Of a stretch of DNA of 64,000 nucleotides, positions 1 through 8,695 are shown in pieces. Position 1 is the first letter of the stretch. The number at the start of each line of letters is the position of its first letter. Under the pieces are notes generated by a model, which was not told the origin of the DNA, did no database searches, and saw only the letters and a list, made by a program, of their open reading frames with translations. A program made the position numbers and the translations under genes. Location of the stretch: NCBI GenBank assembly GCA_030695945.1, contig JAUYOG010000063.1, positions 31,384 through 95,383 on the forward strand, in the 5' to 3' direction. The stretch is from Ramlibacter sp. (lineage in GTDB: Bacteria; Pseudomonadota; Gammaproteobacteria; Burkholderiales; Burkholderiaceae_C).

Positions 1-87
1 ACCGGCTCGCGCGCGTGCTGTTCCCGAATGGCCCGCGTGGCAAGGCTTTGCCGCGGCTGCTGCGGGCTTGAACGTGACCCTTGTAGC

Positions 88-378
88 CTAGATGCGAAGC
101 CATCTGCCGGCAGCAACGCGTTTTTGGACGTGCTGCTTGTATTTGGAGAGCGACATAGGATTCTTGCGGGCGTGACGAACGCGGTTGCAAAACGCGTGAG
201 CCGCGACAATGTTTTCAGGTCCATTGCCACCGCCGGCGCACCTCGCGATGAGATGCTCCGCTGTGCAGGCGAACCTGCGCGGCCACTCACTCGACGGCGC
301 CATGGGGCGACCGCAGTAGTAGCACAACCCGTTTTGTAGAGAGAAGGCGCGTTCGCGCGCGCGTGTCGAAGACTTCAT
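88..378 (-). CDS. Small HNH endonuclease-like protein
   Basis: The predicted 96-residue protein has the layout of a short HNH nuclease: a CYYCGRPM zinc-knuckle-like pair near residue 20, then a HLIARCAGG stretch, an asparagine, and an AHAFCNRVR segment that supplies the last His/Asn and a further Cys. This matches the beta-beta-alpha-metal fold of HNH proteins, which usually cut DNA. I start at the ATG for MKSSTRARERAF; an upstream in-frame ATG would add 12 residues with no family resemblance. It is divergent from the helicase gene at 640, with about 260 bases between. Its target is unknown. It could belong to the neighbouring defence-like genes or be a stand-alone accessory nuclease. Confidence 0.6.
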   Translation of the reverse strand: MKSSTRARERAFSLQNGLCYYCGRPMAPSSEWPRRFACTAEHLIARCAGGGNGPENIVAAHAFCNRVRHARKNPMSLSKYKQHVQKRVAAGRWLRI

Positions 379-639
379 TGGTGGCTCCAGTGAAACGATA
401 AGCCTCGATCTCATCGAGGTGCTTAGCGTTCAGGGGACACAAAATCTCCGAACGCGGCCGGCGGCTTACGCCGAGCGGCAGACCACGAGCTGGTGTGCTT
501 TTAGGTCCGTGACCCTTACGAGTCACCGTTGGGCTCAAATTTAGAAGAAGTGCTGCTTTCCGTCAAGAAGCGCGTTGTTGGCATGCTTGCCAATGGGTGA
601 GCATCCGACGATCATCCGGGGCAATACAAACAGGGGGCG

Positions 640-2451
640 GTGACAGTGGCTGTACTCATTCCGGCGTTGGGCGCGTGCGTATCCCGCATGACGTCCGGCG
701 AAAAGCGGCTGGCCGAGCGCCTGGAGGAAAAGCTCGACGACGACTACCTGCTCTGGTACGACGTGCCTGTCGGGCCGAAGCAGACGCACCCTGATTTCGT
801 CATCATCCATCCGCGCCGCGGTCTGCTGATCCTGGAGACCAAGGACTGGCGGCTCGACACCATCAAGAAGGCCACCAAGCAGTATTGGGAGATTGCGCCC
901 GACCGCCAGACCAAGGTCTTGATGAACCCGCTGGCACAGGCGCGGCACTGCGCGATTCAGGTGGTGAATGCACTTGAGCGAGATTCGCAATTGGTCCAGC
1001 CCGATGGCCCGCACCAGGGAAAGCTCGCGTTCCCCTGGGGTCACGGCGTAGTCTTCACTCGCATCCACCGCAAGCAATTCGACTCCGCAGGCTTGGGCGA
1101 GGCCATCGAGCCGCACTACGTGATCTGCCAGGACGAGATGACGGAAGCAGTCGATGCGGAGGTATTTCAGCAACGGCTTTGGCAGATGTTCCCGCACGCA
1201 TTCGGCAAGGTCATGTCCTTGCCCCAGCTCGAGCGCGTGCGCTGGATCATGTTCCCTGAAATTCGCGTGCCCACCCAAACGGGCTTGTTTGGATCGTCTG
1301 AAGGCACCGATGACTTGCCGGACATCATGCGCGTGATGGACATCCAGCAGGAGCAGCTAGCCCGAAGCCTGGGCGAGGGCCATCGCGTGATTCATGGCGT
1401 GGCCGGCTCAGGCAAGACCATGATCCTCGGGTACCGCGCAGAATTTCTGGCAAAGGCTTCGGCCACCAAGCCGGTGCTGGTGCTTTGCTACAACGAGCCG
1501 CTGGCGGTGAAGCTCGAATCGATGTTCGTTGCGAAGGGCCTGACTGATCGCGTGCACGTGCGCCACTTCCACAAGTGGTGCCGCCAGCAACTCAAGACGT
1601 TCGGTCAGACGATTCCCGCGCAGGGCCCGAACATGTTCGACCAAATGGTCGACAACGTGATCCGCGGCGTTGAGAGAAACCAGATTCCATCGGGCCAATA
1701 CCAGGCCGTACTGATCGATGAAGGCCACGACTTCCAGCCTGAGTGGTTCAAGCTCCTGGTCCAGATGGTCGACGCCACCACAAACAGCCTGTTGGTCCTT
1801 TACGACCACGCGCAGAGCATCTATGGAAAGTCAAAGGCGCTAAAGTTCAGCTTCCGCAGCGTCGGCATCCAGGCCGCGGGCCGCACCACCATCCTGAAGA
1901 TCAACTACCGGAACACCAAGCAGATCCTGCAGACGGCCAATCTTGTGGCGGCTGAGTTCCTGACGCCGGAGGCACAGGACGAGGACGGAACGCCCCTGGT
2001 CCAGCCGGTGAGTTGCGGACGCGAAGGCCCGGCGCCCCTGATCGTGCGGCTACCCAGCTTGCGAGACGAAGCATTCAAGATCGCGGAACTGTTGGCCAGT
2101 GCCCACCAGGAGGGCCATGCCTGGGGCGACATGGCCATCGTCTGCCGGCGGCATGCCGTCATGGAGGAATGCGCGCGCGCCCTCAAGACGAAGGGCTTGC
2201 CGCACAGCGTGCGTGTGCGCTCTGGCGATTTCGATCCGTTAGCCAATACCATCAAGATCATGACCATGCACGCCAGCAAGGGCCTGGAGTTTCCCGTGGT
2301 GGCGCTGGCCGGCGTGGGGCAGATGCCGGAGGAAGGCGAGGATGTTGCGGACGAGGCGAAGCTGTTTTATGTGGCGGCTACGAGGGCGACGCAAAGGCTT
2401 GTGATTGCGGTCAGCGGCGCGGGGAGATTTGGGGAAGCACTTGCTCCGTAG
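640..2451 (+). CDS. NERD-domain UvrD/Rep-like helicase
   Basis: A 603-residue protein with an N-terminal NERD (nuclease-related) domain at roughly residues 20-140, including HPDFVIIHPRRGLLILETKD, followed by a superfamily 1 helicase. Visible helicase motifs are GVAGSGKT (Walker A, near residue 252), VLIDEGHDF (motif II), NYRNTKQIL, TMHASKGLEFPVV (motif V) and FYVAATRAT (motif VI). It should translocate on or unwind DNA using ATP, with a possible nuclease activity from NERD. The GTG at 640 is chosen because an AGGGGG ribosome site lies just upstream and the N-terminus (LIP..., then SGEKRLAERL) fits the family. An OLD-type ATPase gene follows 234 bases later on the same strand. The pair resembles the helicase/OLD partnership of Gabija-type defence, but gene order and the NERD domain differ. 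Confidence 0.85.
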   Translation: MTVAVLIPALGACVSRMTSGEKRLAERLEEKLDDDYLLWYDVPVGPKQTHPDFVIIHPRRGLLILETKDWRLDTIKKATKQYWEIAPDRQTKVLMNPLAQARHCAIQVVNALERDSQLVQPDGPHQGKLAFPWGHGVVFTRIHRKQFDSAGLGEAIEPHYVICQDEMTEAVDAEVFQQRLWQMFPHAFGKVMSLPQLERVRWIMFPEIRVPTQTGLFGSSEGTDDLPDIMRVMDIQQEQLARSLGEGHRVIHGVAGSGKTMILGYRAEFLAKASATKPVLVLCYNEPLAVKLESMFVAKGLTDRVHVRHFHKWCRQQLKTFGQTIPAQGPNMFDQMVDNVIRGVERNQIPSGQYQAVLIDEGHDFQPEWFKLLVQMVDATTNSLLVLYDHAQSIYGKSKALKFSFRSVGIQAAGRTTILKINYRNTKQILQTANLVAAEFLTPEAQDEDGTPLVQPVSCGREGPAPLIVRLPSLRDEAFKIAELLASAHQEGHAWGDMAIVCRRHAVMEECARALKTKGLPHSVRVRSGDFDPLANTIKIMTMHASKGLEFPVVALAGVGQMPEEGEDVADEAKLFYVAATRATQRLVIAVSGAGRFGEALAP

Positions 2452-2685
2452 GCCGTACTAAACGGCCGTAACGAGGGGATGCAGGATGAATGGTTGACGA
2501 ATACAGCTGAGATGCTGGTGGTCATCGGTGTAGTGCTTGCGGATTCCGTGTCGGCGGCGCTCCAGCTTCCTGCCACGATAGGGGGCCGCAACAGGAAGGG
2601 CGACCGTTCTAAAGTCCAATATTGATACTGCACGGATCGCGGGTGGACGGCAAGCTCTGCAAACAAACAATTGAACGGGGTGGCA

Positions 2686-4431
2686 ATGCTGACGGAACTG
2701 AGACTACAGAATTTTCGATGCTTCGAAGATCACACGATTCCACTGCGCGCCTGCAGTGTCGTTGTTGGCAAGAACAATGCAGGAAAGTCAACGCTCGTGG
2801 ACGCACTCCGATTGGTTTCGATAGCTTCGTCCAGGTTCTTGACACTTGGCATTCGCAATCCCCCCAATTGGACGGGACGCCCTTTACGCGAAGTTGGTGT
2901 CTCTCCCTCTATTGAAGGGATGGAGTTCAACACCGAGAACTTGTTTCACCGATATGGTGCCGGCCCCTCAACAATAACCGCCAAGTTTGAATCAGGTGCC
3001 TACCTGAAGATATATGTCGGTGCTGAGGGCGCGATCCACGCGGTCCTGTTTGACCCGACACATCATGTGGCGAAGACCCGGTCGCGAGCAAAGGAAGTCT
3101 TGCTCGATCGCGTTGAAATCATGCCGCAGGTGGGACCGTTGGAACGCAACGAAGTCGTACTTGGGCCGGATTATGTGAAGCGCAATTTATCTTCGTCTTT
3201 GGCGTCAAAACACTTTCGGAATCAGCTCAACTTGTTCCCAGCCCAAGTCGAGGTGTTCAAGCAAATGGCCGAGGACACTTGGCAGGGTCTACAGGTTCGA
3301 GAACTGGGCGGGTACGGCGGTTCGCCTGGCAAGCCGTTGACGCTGCTTGTGCGTAACGATGACTACATCGCCGAAGTGGCCACCATGGGCCATGGTCTTC
3401 AGATGTGGCTGCAGACCATGTGGTTTTTGGCGCGAGTGGATCTGGATTCAACAGTGATCCTCGACGAACCTGATGTTTACATGCACCCAGACCTACAACG
3501 CCGGCTGATCCGACATCTTAGGCAGCGCCGTCGGCAAATCGTCGTGACGACGCACTCTGTAGAGATCATGTCTGAGGTGGACGCCGAGGACATCTTGATT
3601 TTGGATAGAGCCAACTCGATTTCTACCTTCGCGTCTTCATTCGCAGCCGCTCAACAGGTGCTGGATAGCGTGGGGAGCGCGCACAACCTACAACTGGCGC
3701 GCCTCTGGCACGCAAAGCGCAGCCTGCTTGTAGAGGGTAACGACTTCCGTCTGCTGTCCGACTTCTTTGATGTGATGTATCCGGACGATGCTGACGGATT
3801 GGCCATCGTCCCGTACATGTCAATTGGTGGCTGGAATGGATTTCCATATGCAGTCGGTTCATCGATGCTCCTGCGGAACTCTGTTGGAGATCGCATATCA
3901 GTCTACTGTTTACTGGATTCCGACTATCACACGCCTACGCAAAAGGCGGAGCGATTGGCATTGGCCGCTCGCAGTGGTGTCAAGCTCCATATTTGGAGGC
4001 GCAAGGAGATTGAGAACTACCTTCTCGTTCCATCTGTTATTCAGCGTGCCATTGATACACGTGCTGGAAGGAGGACAAAGATTCCCAGTGTCAGTGAGAT
4101 AGAGATCGAGCTTGAGAGAATTGCGCGTAGCCTGTACAACGACGCCTTTGATGCGATATCCAACGAGTTCTTGTTGGACAATCGATCGCTCGGGACGAAG
4201 GGGGCGAACAGAGCGGCACGAGATTACATGGGTGAGCGTTGGGTTGATCTAGAGGGCAAGCTAAGTCTGATATCTGGAAAGGCAGCACTGTCCCTGGTTT
4301 CGAAGTGGGCTCAGGACGAATTTGGCGTCTCCATGAATCCAGCGCTTCTGGCGCGAACATTTTGGCAATCCGAGATCCCTAAAGAATTGCACGATGTTCT
4401 GAGCGCCGTCTACCGGCACCAAGAGTTCTAG
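2686..4431 (+). CDS. OLD-family AAA ATPase with TOPRIM-like C-terminal domain
   Basis: A 581-residue protein. The N-terminal half is an ABC/SMC-like ATPase: LQNFRCFEDHTIPL, Walker A VVGKNNAGKST, Walker B VILDEPDVYMHP, and a TTHSVEIM switch. The C-terminal half begins with a TOPRIM-like SLLVEGND, then CLLDSDYH (the DxD) and WRRKEIENYLL, as in OLD nucleases and DUF4435/PARIS-type proteins. The family couples ATP sensing to metal-dependent nucleic-acid cleavage and is often used in phage defence (GajA of Gabija, OLD of P2, PARIS). I start at the ATG at 2686; a TTG 15 bases upstream is possible. Base composition is visibly AT-richer than the flanking genes, which suggests transfer. The call to the OLD/PARIS superfamily is firm; the exact system is not. 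Confidence 0.85.
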   Translation: MLTELRLQNFRCFEDHTIPLRACSVVVGKNNAGKSTLVDALRLVSIASSRFLTLGIRNPPNWTGRPLREVGVSPSIEGMEFNTENLFHRYGAGPSTITAKFESGAYLKIYVGAEGAIHAVLFDPTHHVAKTRSRAKEVLLDRVEIMPQVGPLERNEVVLGPDYVKRNLSSSLASKHFRNQLNLFPAQVEVFKQMAEDTWQGLQVRELGGYGGSPGKPLTLLVRNDDYIAEVATMGHGLQMWLQTMWFLARVDLDSTVILDEPDVYMHPDLQRRLIRHLRQRRRQIVVTTHSVEIMSEVDAEDILILDRANSISTFASSFAAAQQVLDSVGSAHNLQLARLWHAKRSLLVEGNDFRLLSDFFDVMYPDDADGLAIVPYMSIGGWNGFPYAVGSSMLLRNSVGDRISVYCLLDSDYHTPTQKAERLALAARSGVKLHIWRRKEIENYLLVPSVIQRAIDTRAGRRTKIPSVSEIEIELERIARSLYNDAFDAISNEFLLDNRSLGTKGANRAARDYMGERWVDLEGKLSLISGKAALSLVSKWAQDEFGVSMNPALLARTFWQSEIPKELHDVLSAVYRHQEF

Positions 4432-4514
4432 CGCATTGGCCTAAACAAGCGATGTCCGAAAAGGACTGCGCGTCCATGGGCAACGCACAGTGTGAAGCGT
4501 TTCAGAGGCCATCC

Positions 4515-5495
4515 CTAAAGCCCAAACACCCTCACTGCATTCCCTGCACGCACCGCCTTCATCTGTGCTTCCGGCAGTTGCTCGGTGTTGGCAAACGCCC
4601 CTTTCGTGTCGTGCACCCAATGCGGCCAGTCGGTGCCCAGCATCACATGGTCCTCGCCGACGATCGAGATCAGGTACTTCAGGCTCCTCACGTCGTACGT
4701 GATGCTGTCGTAATAGATATGGCGCAGGTAGTCGGTGGGCTTGCGCTTCATCTGCCGGCGTGAGGCCAGTTCCACCTCGTCGCCCTTCTCGAAGCGGCCC
4801 ACCAGGTAGGGCAGGGTGCCGCCGCCGTGCGAGGCGATCACCTTCATGTTCGGGTACTGGTCGAAGAAGCCCTCGAAGATCATGCGCGTGATGGCCAGCG
4901 TGGTGTCCATCATGAAGCCGACGCTCCAGCTCAAATCGAACTTGGTCATGTCCATATAGTCCACGCCAGGCGGGTCGGTGGGGTGCACCAGCACGGGTAG
5001 CGCGCGCTTGTCGATCTCGGCCCAGATCGGCGCGAACATCGGGTCGGTCAGGCTCTTGCCCGCCACGTTGGCCAGCACCATCACCCCGGCGGCGCCCTTG
5101 GCGCAACTGCGCTCCAGCTCCTCGACGGCGCGCTGCGGGTACTCCCACGGCAACGAGGTGAACCAGCGGATGCGGTCGGGAAAGCGCGCCTGGGCCTCGG
5201 CGAAGTTGTCGTTGGCTTCGCGCGCGGCCCGCACGCTCACCTCCTCGCCGCCCCAGTACACGTTGGGGCAGGTCAGCGAGCACACCGAGATGTCGATGCC
5301 CGCCTTGTCCATGTGCTCGATGCGCAAATCCCAGTCGAAGTGGCCCTTCTGCGGCAGCACCACCGGCGTGTTGCCGCGGAAGATCTCCTTCTGGCCGTCC
5401 GGCCGGGTCTGGATGTTGTACTGGCCGCCCTCCTGTTTCAGCAGTTCGAGCCACTTGGTGGTGAACATGTGGGTGTGGACGTCGATGACGGTCAT
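4515..5495 (-). CDS. Amidohydrolase family 2 protein (ACMSD-like decarboxylase/hydrolase)
   Basis: A 326-residue TIM-barrel metal enzyme. Metal ligands are visible as H7 and H9 in VIDVHTHMF, a histidine in LVHPTDPP, the HGGG motif (ASHGGGTLPYL) and the aspartate in MLGTDWPHW. This arrangement is typical of amidohydrolase-related enzymes close to 2-amino-3-carboxymuconate semialdehyde decarboxylase, which decarboxylate or hydrolyse aromatic breakdown products. The substrate cannot be read from sequence. No signal peptide is seen, so it is cytoplasmic. It is divergent from a Bug-type binding protein at 5597, with about 100 bases between, so a shared regulatory region and a common catabolic role for an organic acid are plausible. 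Confidence 0.85.
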   Translation of the reverse strand: MTVIDVHTHMFTTKWLELLKQEGGQYNIQTRPDGQKEIFRGNTPVVLPQKGHFDWDLRIEHMDKAGIDISVCSLTCPNVYWGGEEVSVRAAREANDNFAEAQARFPDRIRWFTSLPWEYPQRAVEELERSCAKGAAGVMVLANVAGKSLTDPMFAPIWAEIDKRALPVLVHPTDPPGVDYMDMTKFDLSWSVGFMMDTTLAITRMIFEGFFDQYPNMKVIASHGGGTLPYLVGRFEKGDEVELASRRQMKRKPTDYLRHIYYDSITYDVRSLKYLISIVGEDHVMLGTDWPHWVHDTKGAFANTEQLPEAQMKAVRAGNAVRVFGL

Positions 5496-5596
5496 GGGGA
5501 GGGCTCCTGTTGGTACTTTTGGCTCTGCCCGGGTCCGCCCTGATGGCGAGTTGGCATGCCTACCGATAAATTTAACCGCTTCAAGAAGGAGCCGCC

Positions 5597-6547
5597 ATGC
5601 AACGCCGCCAATTCACCGCCCTCGCCGCCGCCACCCTCACCGCCCCCGCCGTCGTGGCGCAGGAGCGCACGATGAAGATCTGGATCGGCTTTCCGCCCGG
5701 CGGCTCGGCCGACACGATCGCGCGCGTGCTCGCCGAGAAGATGAAGGCCTCGCTCGGTCAGAACGTCGTCGTGGACAACAAGCCCGGCGCGGCGGGCCGG
5801 CTCATCCTCGGTGAACTCAAGCGCATGGCGCCCGATGGCCAGAACCTGGTCCTCTCGCCCAGCGGGGCGATGGTGATCGCGCCCTGGCTCTACACGCTCC
5901 AGTACGACCCGATCAAGGATTTCACGCCGATCTCGCGCATCGTCACTTTCGATTTCGCGGTGACGGCGGGGCCCGGCGCGCCGGCCGGCGACCTCAAGTC
6001 GGTGCTGGCCTGGATGAAGGCCAACCCCGCCAAGGCCAACTACGCCACCTCCGGCGCGGGCACGGTGCCGCACTTCGCGGGCATGCTCCTGAGCCAAGCA
6101 GCGGGCGTGCCGCTGACGCACATCGCGTACAAGGGCGGCGCGCCCGCCGCGCAGGACCTGATCGGCGGGCAGGTGCCGCTGATGGTCGATACCGCGTCCG
6201 AGACGATCGAGCACCACAAGGCCGGCAAGGTGCGCATCCTCGCGGTGACGGGCGAGGCGCGCAACCGCGCGCTGCCGGACGTGCCGACGTTGAAGGAGCA
6301 GGGCATCGCCAGCACGGCCGACGCTTTCTTCGGCCTGTACGGCCCGCCCGGCATGCCGGCCGACCTGGTGGCGCGCATCGACCGCGCGGTGGCCGACGCG
6401 CTGAAGGCGCCGGAAATCCAGGAGCGCATCTACGGCTTCGGCTTGGTGCCCAACCACGCGCCCGGCCCGCAGCTGGCCGTCACGCAGGCCGAGCACCTCA
6501 AGAAGTGGGAGACGCCGATCAAGGCGTCGGGCTTCAAGGCAGAGTAA
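5597..6547 (+). CDS. Bug-family (TctC-like) periplasmic substrate-binding protein
   Basis: A 316-residue protein with a Tat-like or Sec signal (MQRRQFTALAAATLTAPAVVAQ) and the Bug/TctC fold: IWIGFPPGGSADTIAR near the mature N-terminus, VVVDNKPGAAG, and GLYGPPGMPADLVARI near the end. Bug proteins bind carboxylates or other small acids in the periplasm and are greatly expanded in Bordetella and Comamonadaceae, often without a cognate TctAB transporter nearby. None is seen here. A good AGAAGGAG ribosome site precedes the ATG. It is divergent from the amidohydrolase, which may process the ligand; that link is inference. Confidence 0.9.
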   Translation: MQRRQFTALAAATLTAPAVVAQERTMKIWIGFPPGGSADTIARVLAEKMKASLGQNVVVDNKPGAAGRLILGELKRMAPDGQNLVLSPSGAMVIAPWLYTLQYDPIKDFTPISRIVTFDFAVTAGPGAPAGDLKSVLAWMKANPAKANYATSGAGTVPHFAGMLLSQAAGVPLTHIAYKGGAPAAQDLIGGQVPLMVDTASETIEHHKAGKVRILAVTGEARNRALPDVPTLKEQGIASTADAFFGLYGPPGMPADLVARIDRAVADALKAPEIQERIYGFGLVPNHAPGPQLAVTQAEHLKKWETPIKASGFKAE

Positions 6548-6558
6548 AAGGTATGCCG

Positions 6559-6577
6559 CCCCGGATCAAGTCCGGGG
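6559..6577. terminator. Hairpin downstream of the Bug gene, possible terminator
   Basis: Seven-base perfect stem CCCCGGA / TCCGGGG with a five-base loop, starting 11 bases after the stop at 6547. There is no T-run, so it may be a weak terminator, an mRNA-stabilising hairpin, or a copy of a short repeat. Confidence 0.4.
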
Positions 6578-6736
6578 TTCGGCCACTGTCGAGTTGCGCG
6601 AACTTGCGGATGCGCATGTCGGGGCGCTTGCGCCCGAATCGACTGGAGCGCGCTTGATCTGGCACAAGCCCGGCTCGACTCCAGGCACGAGCCGCGGCCT
6701 ATATTTTTAGGTATTCGCCGTTGCCGCCGTGCGCCC

Positions 6737-8638
6737 ATGCCACACCGTCCACCCCTGCGCGAGCCCGACACCCGAGCCCTGCTGGAAGCCGCCCCCGAAG
6801 GCGTGTTCGTCGCGGACATGCATGGTCGCTACATCTACGTCAACCAGGCCGGCTGTCGCATGCTCGGCATGGAGACGGGCGAGATCCTGGGCAAGACCAT
6901 CCTCGAGCTGATCCCCGAGGGCGACGCGATGCGGCTGGAGGCCTCCAAGCGGGCGATGCTCGAGGGCCGTACCCACGTCGAGGAATGGGTGCTGCGCCAC
7001 AAGGACGGCCACTGGGTGCCGGTGGAGGTCAGCGCGAACATCCTGCCCAACGGCCAGTGGCAGGCCTTCGTGCGCGATATCAGCGCGCGCAAACAGCTGG
7101 AGCAGCAGGCGCATGCGAGCGAGCGGACGCTCGCGGGCATCTTCGAACTGCTGCCCGTGGGCGTGTGGATCACGGATCGCGAAGGCATGATCGTGCGCGG
7201 CAACGAAGCCGGGCGCAGGATCTGGGGCGGCGCCCGCCACGTCGGGCCGCAGAACTATGGCGTCTACAAGGGCTGGTGGGCCGACAGTGGCGAGCCGATC
7301 GCCGCCGACCGGTGGGCGCTGGCCAGGGCGCTGGCGAAAGGCGAGACGTCTGTCGGCGAGCTGGTGCGCATCCAGTGCTTCGACGGTACCTTCAAGACCA
7401 TCATCAACTCCGCGGCGCCCCTGCACGATGCGCAGGGCCAAATCGCCGGCGCCATCTGCGTCAACGAGGACATCACCGAGCCGTACGAGGCGCAGCACAA
7501 GCTCCAGCAGAGCGAGACACTGTTCCGCACCGCATTCGAGCTGCTGCCGGTGGGGCTGTATGTCACCGACAGCCAGGGTCACATTACGCACGGCAACCCG
7601 GCGGGCCACCGCATCTGGGAAGGCCTGCGGCACGTGGGCCCGGCGGAATTCGGCGAATACAAGGGCTGGTGGGCCGACACCGGCGAGCCGCTCGCGGCAG
7701 GCGATTGGGCCGTCGTCCGCGCGGTGCAGAGCGGCCAGACGTCGCGCAGCGAGTTGATCCGTATCCAGTGCTTCGACGGCACCTTCAAGACAGTGCTGAA
7801 CTGGGCCGCGCCGATCCGCGGCAAGGGCGGGGAGATCACCGGGGCGGTGGCCGTGAACCAGGACGTGACTGCGCTGGTACGTACGCAGGAGCAGCTGCGT
7901 GCGGCCGTCCGGGACCGCGAGCACATCCTGGCCGTGGTGGCGCACGACCTGCGCAACCCGCTGAACAACATCTCGATGCGGGCGGCGCTGCTGGAACAGA
8001 AAGCGGCCCGCATGCCCGACGCGCAGGAGTGCGTCGCGGCGGCCGCTTCCATCGTGGAGACGGTTCAGCGCATGGCCGGGCTGGTGGACGACCTGCTGGC
8101 CATCTCGGTCGTCCGGTCGGGCGGCACCATGCTCAAGCTGGAGCCGGTGCAGGCTGCTGGATTGCTTTCCATGGCAGCCCAGCAGGCGGCCCCGCTGTTC
8201 AATGAAGCCGGGTTGCAGCTGGAGTTGCAGCACGAGAGTGACCTGCCCACGATCCACGTGGACCTGAATCGCATGATGCGGGTGTTCGGCAACCTGCTGG
8301 ACAACGCCCTCAAGTTCACCGAGCCGGGCGGCAGGGTCGTGCTGCGGGCCGAGCCGGCGCCGGGCGCGGTGCTGTTCAGCATCGCCAACAGCGGCCCGGC
8401 TGTGCCGGCCGAGGACCTGGAGCGGCTGTTCCAGCCCTTCTGGCAAGCCGGCCGCGAGGACCGGCGTGGCGCCGGACTGGGCCTGTCGATCTGCCGCTCC
8501 ATCATCGAGGCGCACGGCGGTACCGTGTGGACCGAATCGGCACCCGGCATGCGGCTGAAGATCCTGTTCCTGCTCCCGCGGGGCCGCCCGCGGACTCCGG
8601 TCACTTCGCCCGCGCAGGGACAGGCGATGGGACTCTGA
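6737..8638 (+). CDS. Multi-PAS cytoplasmic sensor histidine kinase
   Basis: A 633-residue kinase without membrane segments. Three PAS sensor domains occupy roughly residues 8-125, 130-255 and 258-385. They are followed by a HisKA dimerisation domain with phospho-acceptor H403 in VVAHDLRNPLNN, and a HATPase_c domain with an N-box (LLDNALKFTEPGG) and a G-box (GAGLGLSICRSI). PAS2 and PAS3 are near-duplicates that share FELLPVG, YKGWWAD and IRIQCFDGTFKT-like blocks. There is no attached receiver and no adjacent response regulator, so it is an orphan kinase. The ATG at 6737 is the first good start; a CoA-transferase gene follows 57 bases later but is not obviously related. Confidence 0.9.
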   Translation: MPHRPPLREPDTRALLEAAPEGVFVADMHGRYIYVNQAGCRMLGMETGEILGKTILELIPEGDAMRLEASKRAMLEGRTHVEEWVLRHKDGHWVPVEVSANILPNGQWQAFVRDISARKQLEQQAHASERTLAGIFELLPVGVWITDREGMIVRGNEAGRRIWGGARHVGPQNYGVYKGWWADSGEPIAADRWALARALAKGETSVGELVRIQCFDGTFKTIINSAAPLHDAQGQIAGAICVNEDITEPYEAQHKLQQSETLFRTAFELLPVGLYVTDSQGHITHGNPAGHRIWEGLRHVGPAEFGEYKGWWADTGEPLAAGDWAVVRAVQSGQTSRSELIRIQCFDGTFKTVLNWAAPIRGKGGEITGAVAVNQDVTALVRTQEQLRAAVRDREHILAVVAHDLRNPLNNISMRAALLEQKAARMPDAQECVAAAASIVETVQRMAGLVDDLLAISVVRSGGTMLKLEPVQAAGLLSMAAQQAAPLFNEAGLQLELQHESDLPTIHVDLNRMMRVFGNLLDNALKFTEPGGRVVLRAEPAPGAVLFSIANSGPAVPAEDLERLFQPFWQAGREDRRGAGLGLSICRSIIEAHGGTVWTESAPGMRLKILFLLPRGRPRTPVTSPAQGQAMGL

Positions 8639-8695
8639 TCGCCCCCCGGCGTCGGCGGCCCGCTTCCCTCCGGGGCGGAGTGACAGAATCGGCGG

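Noticed and set aside
287..538. Possible 83-residue minus-strand frame upstream of the HNH gene
   Set aside because: TTG start without a ribosome site and overlap with the HNH gene in another frame; a real small gene cannot be excluded but is not supported.
640..4431. Calling the pair outright a Gabija system
   Set aside because: Gene order is reversed, the helicase carries an extra NERD domain and the genes are separated by 234 bases; the relation is probable but not shown.
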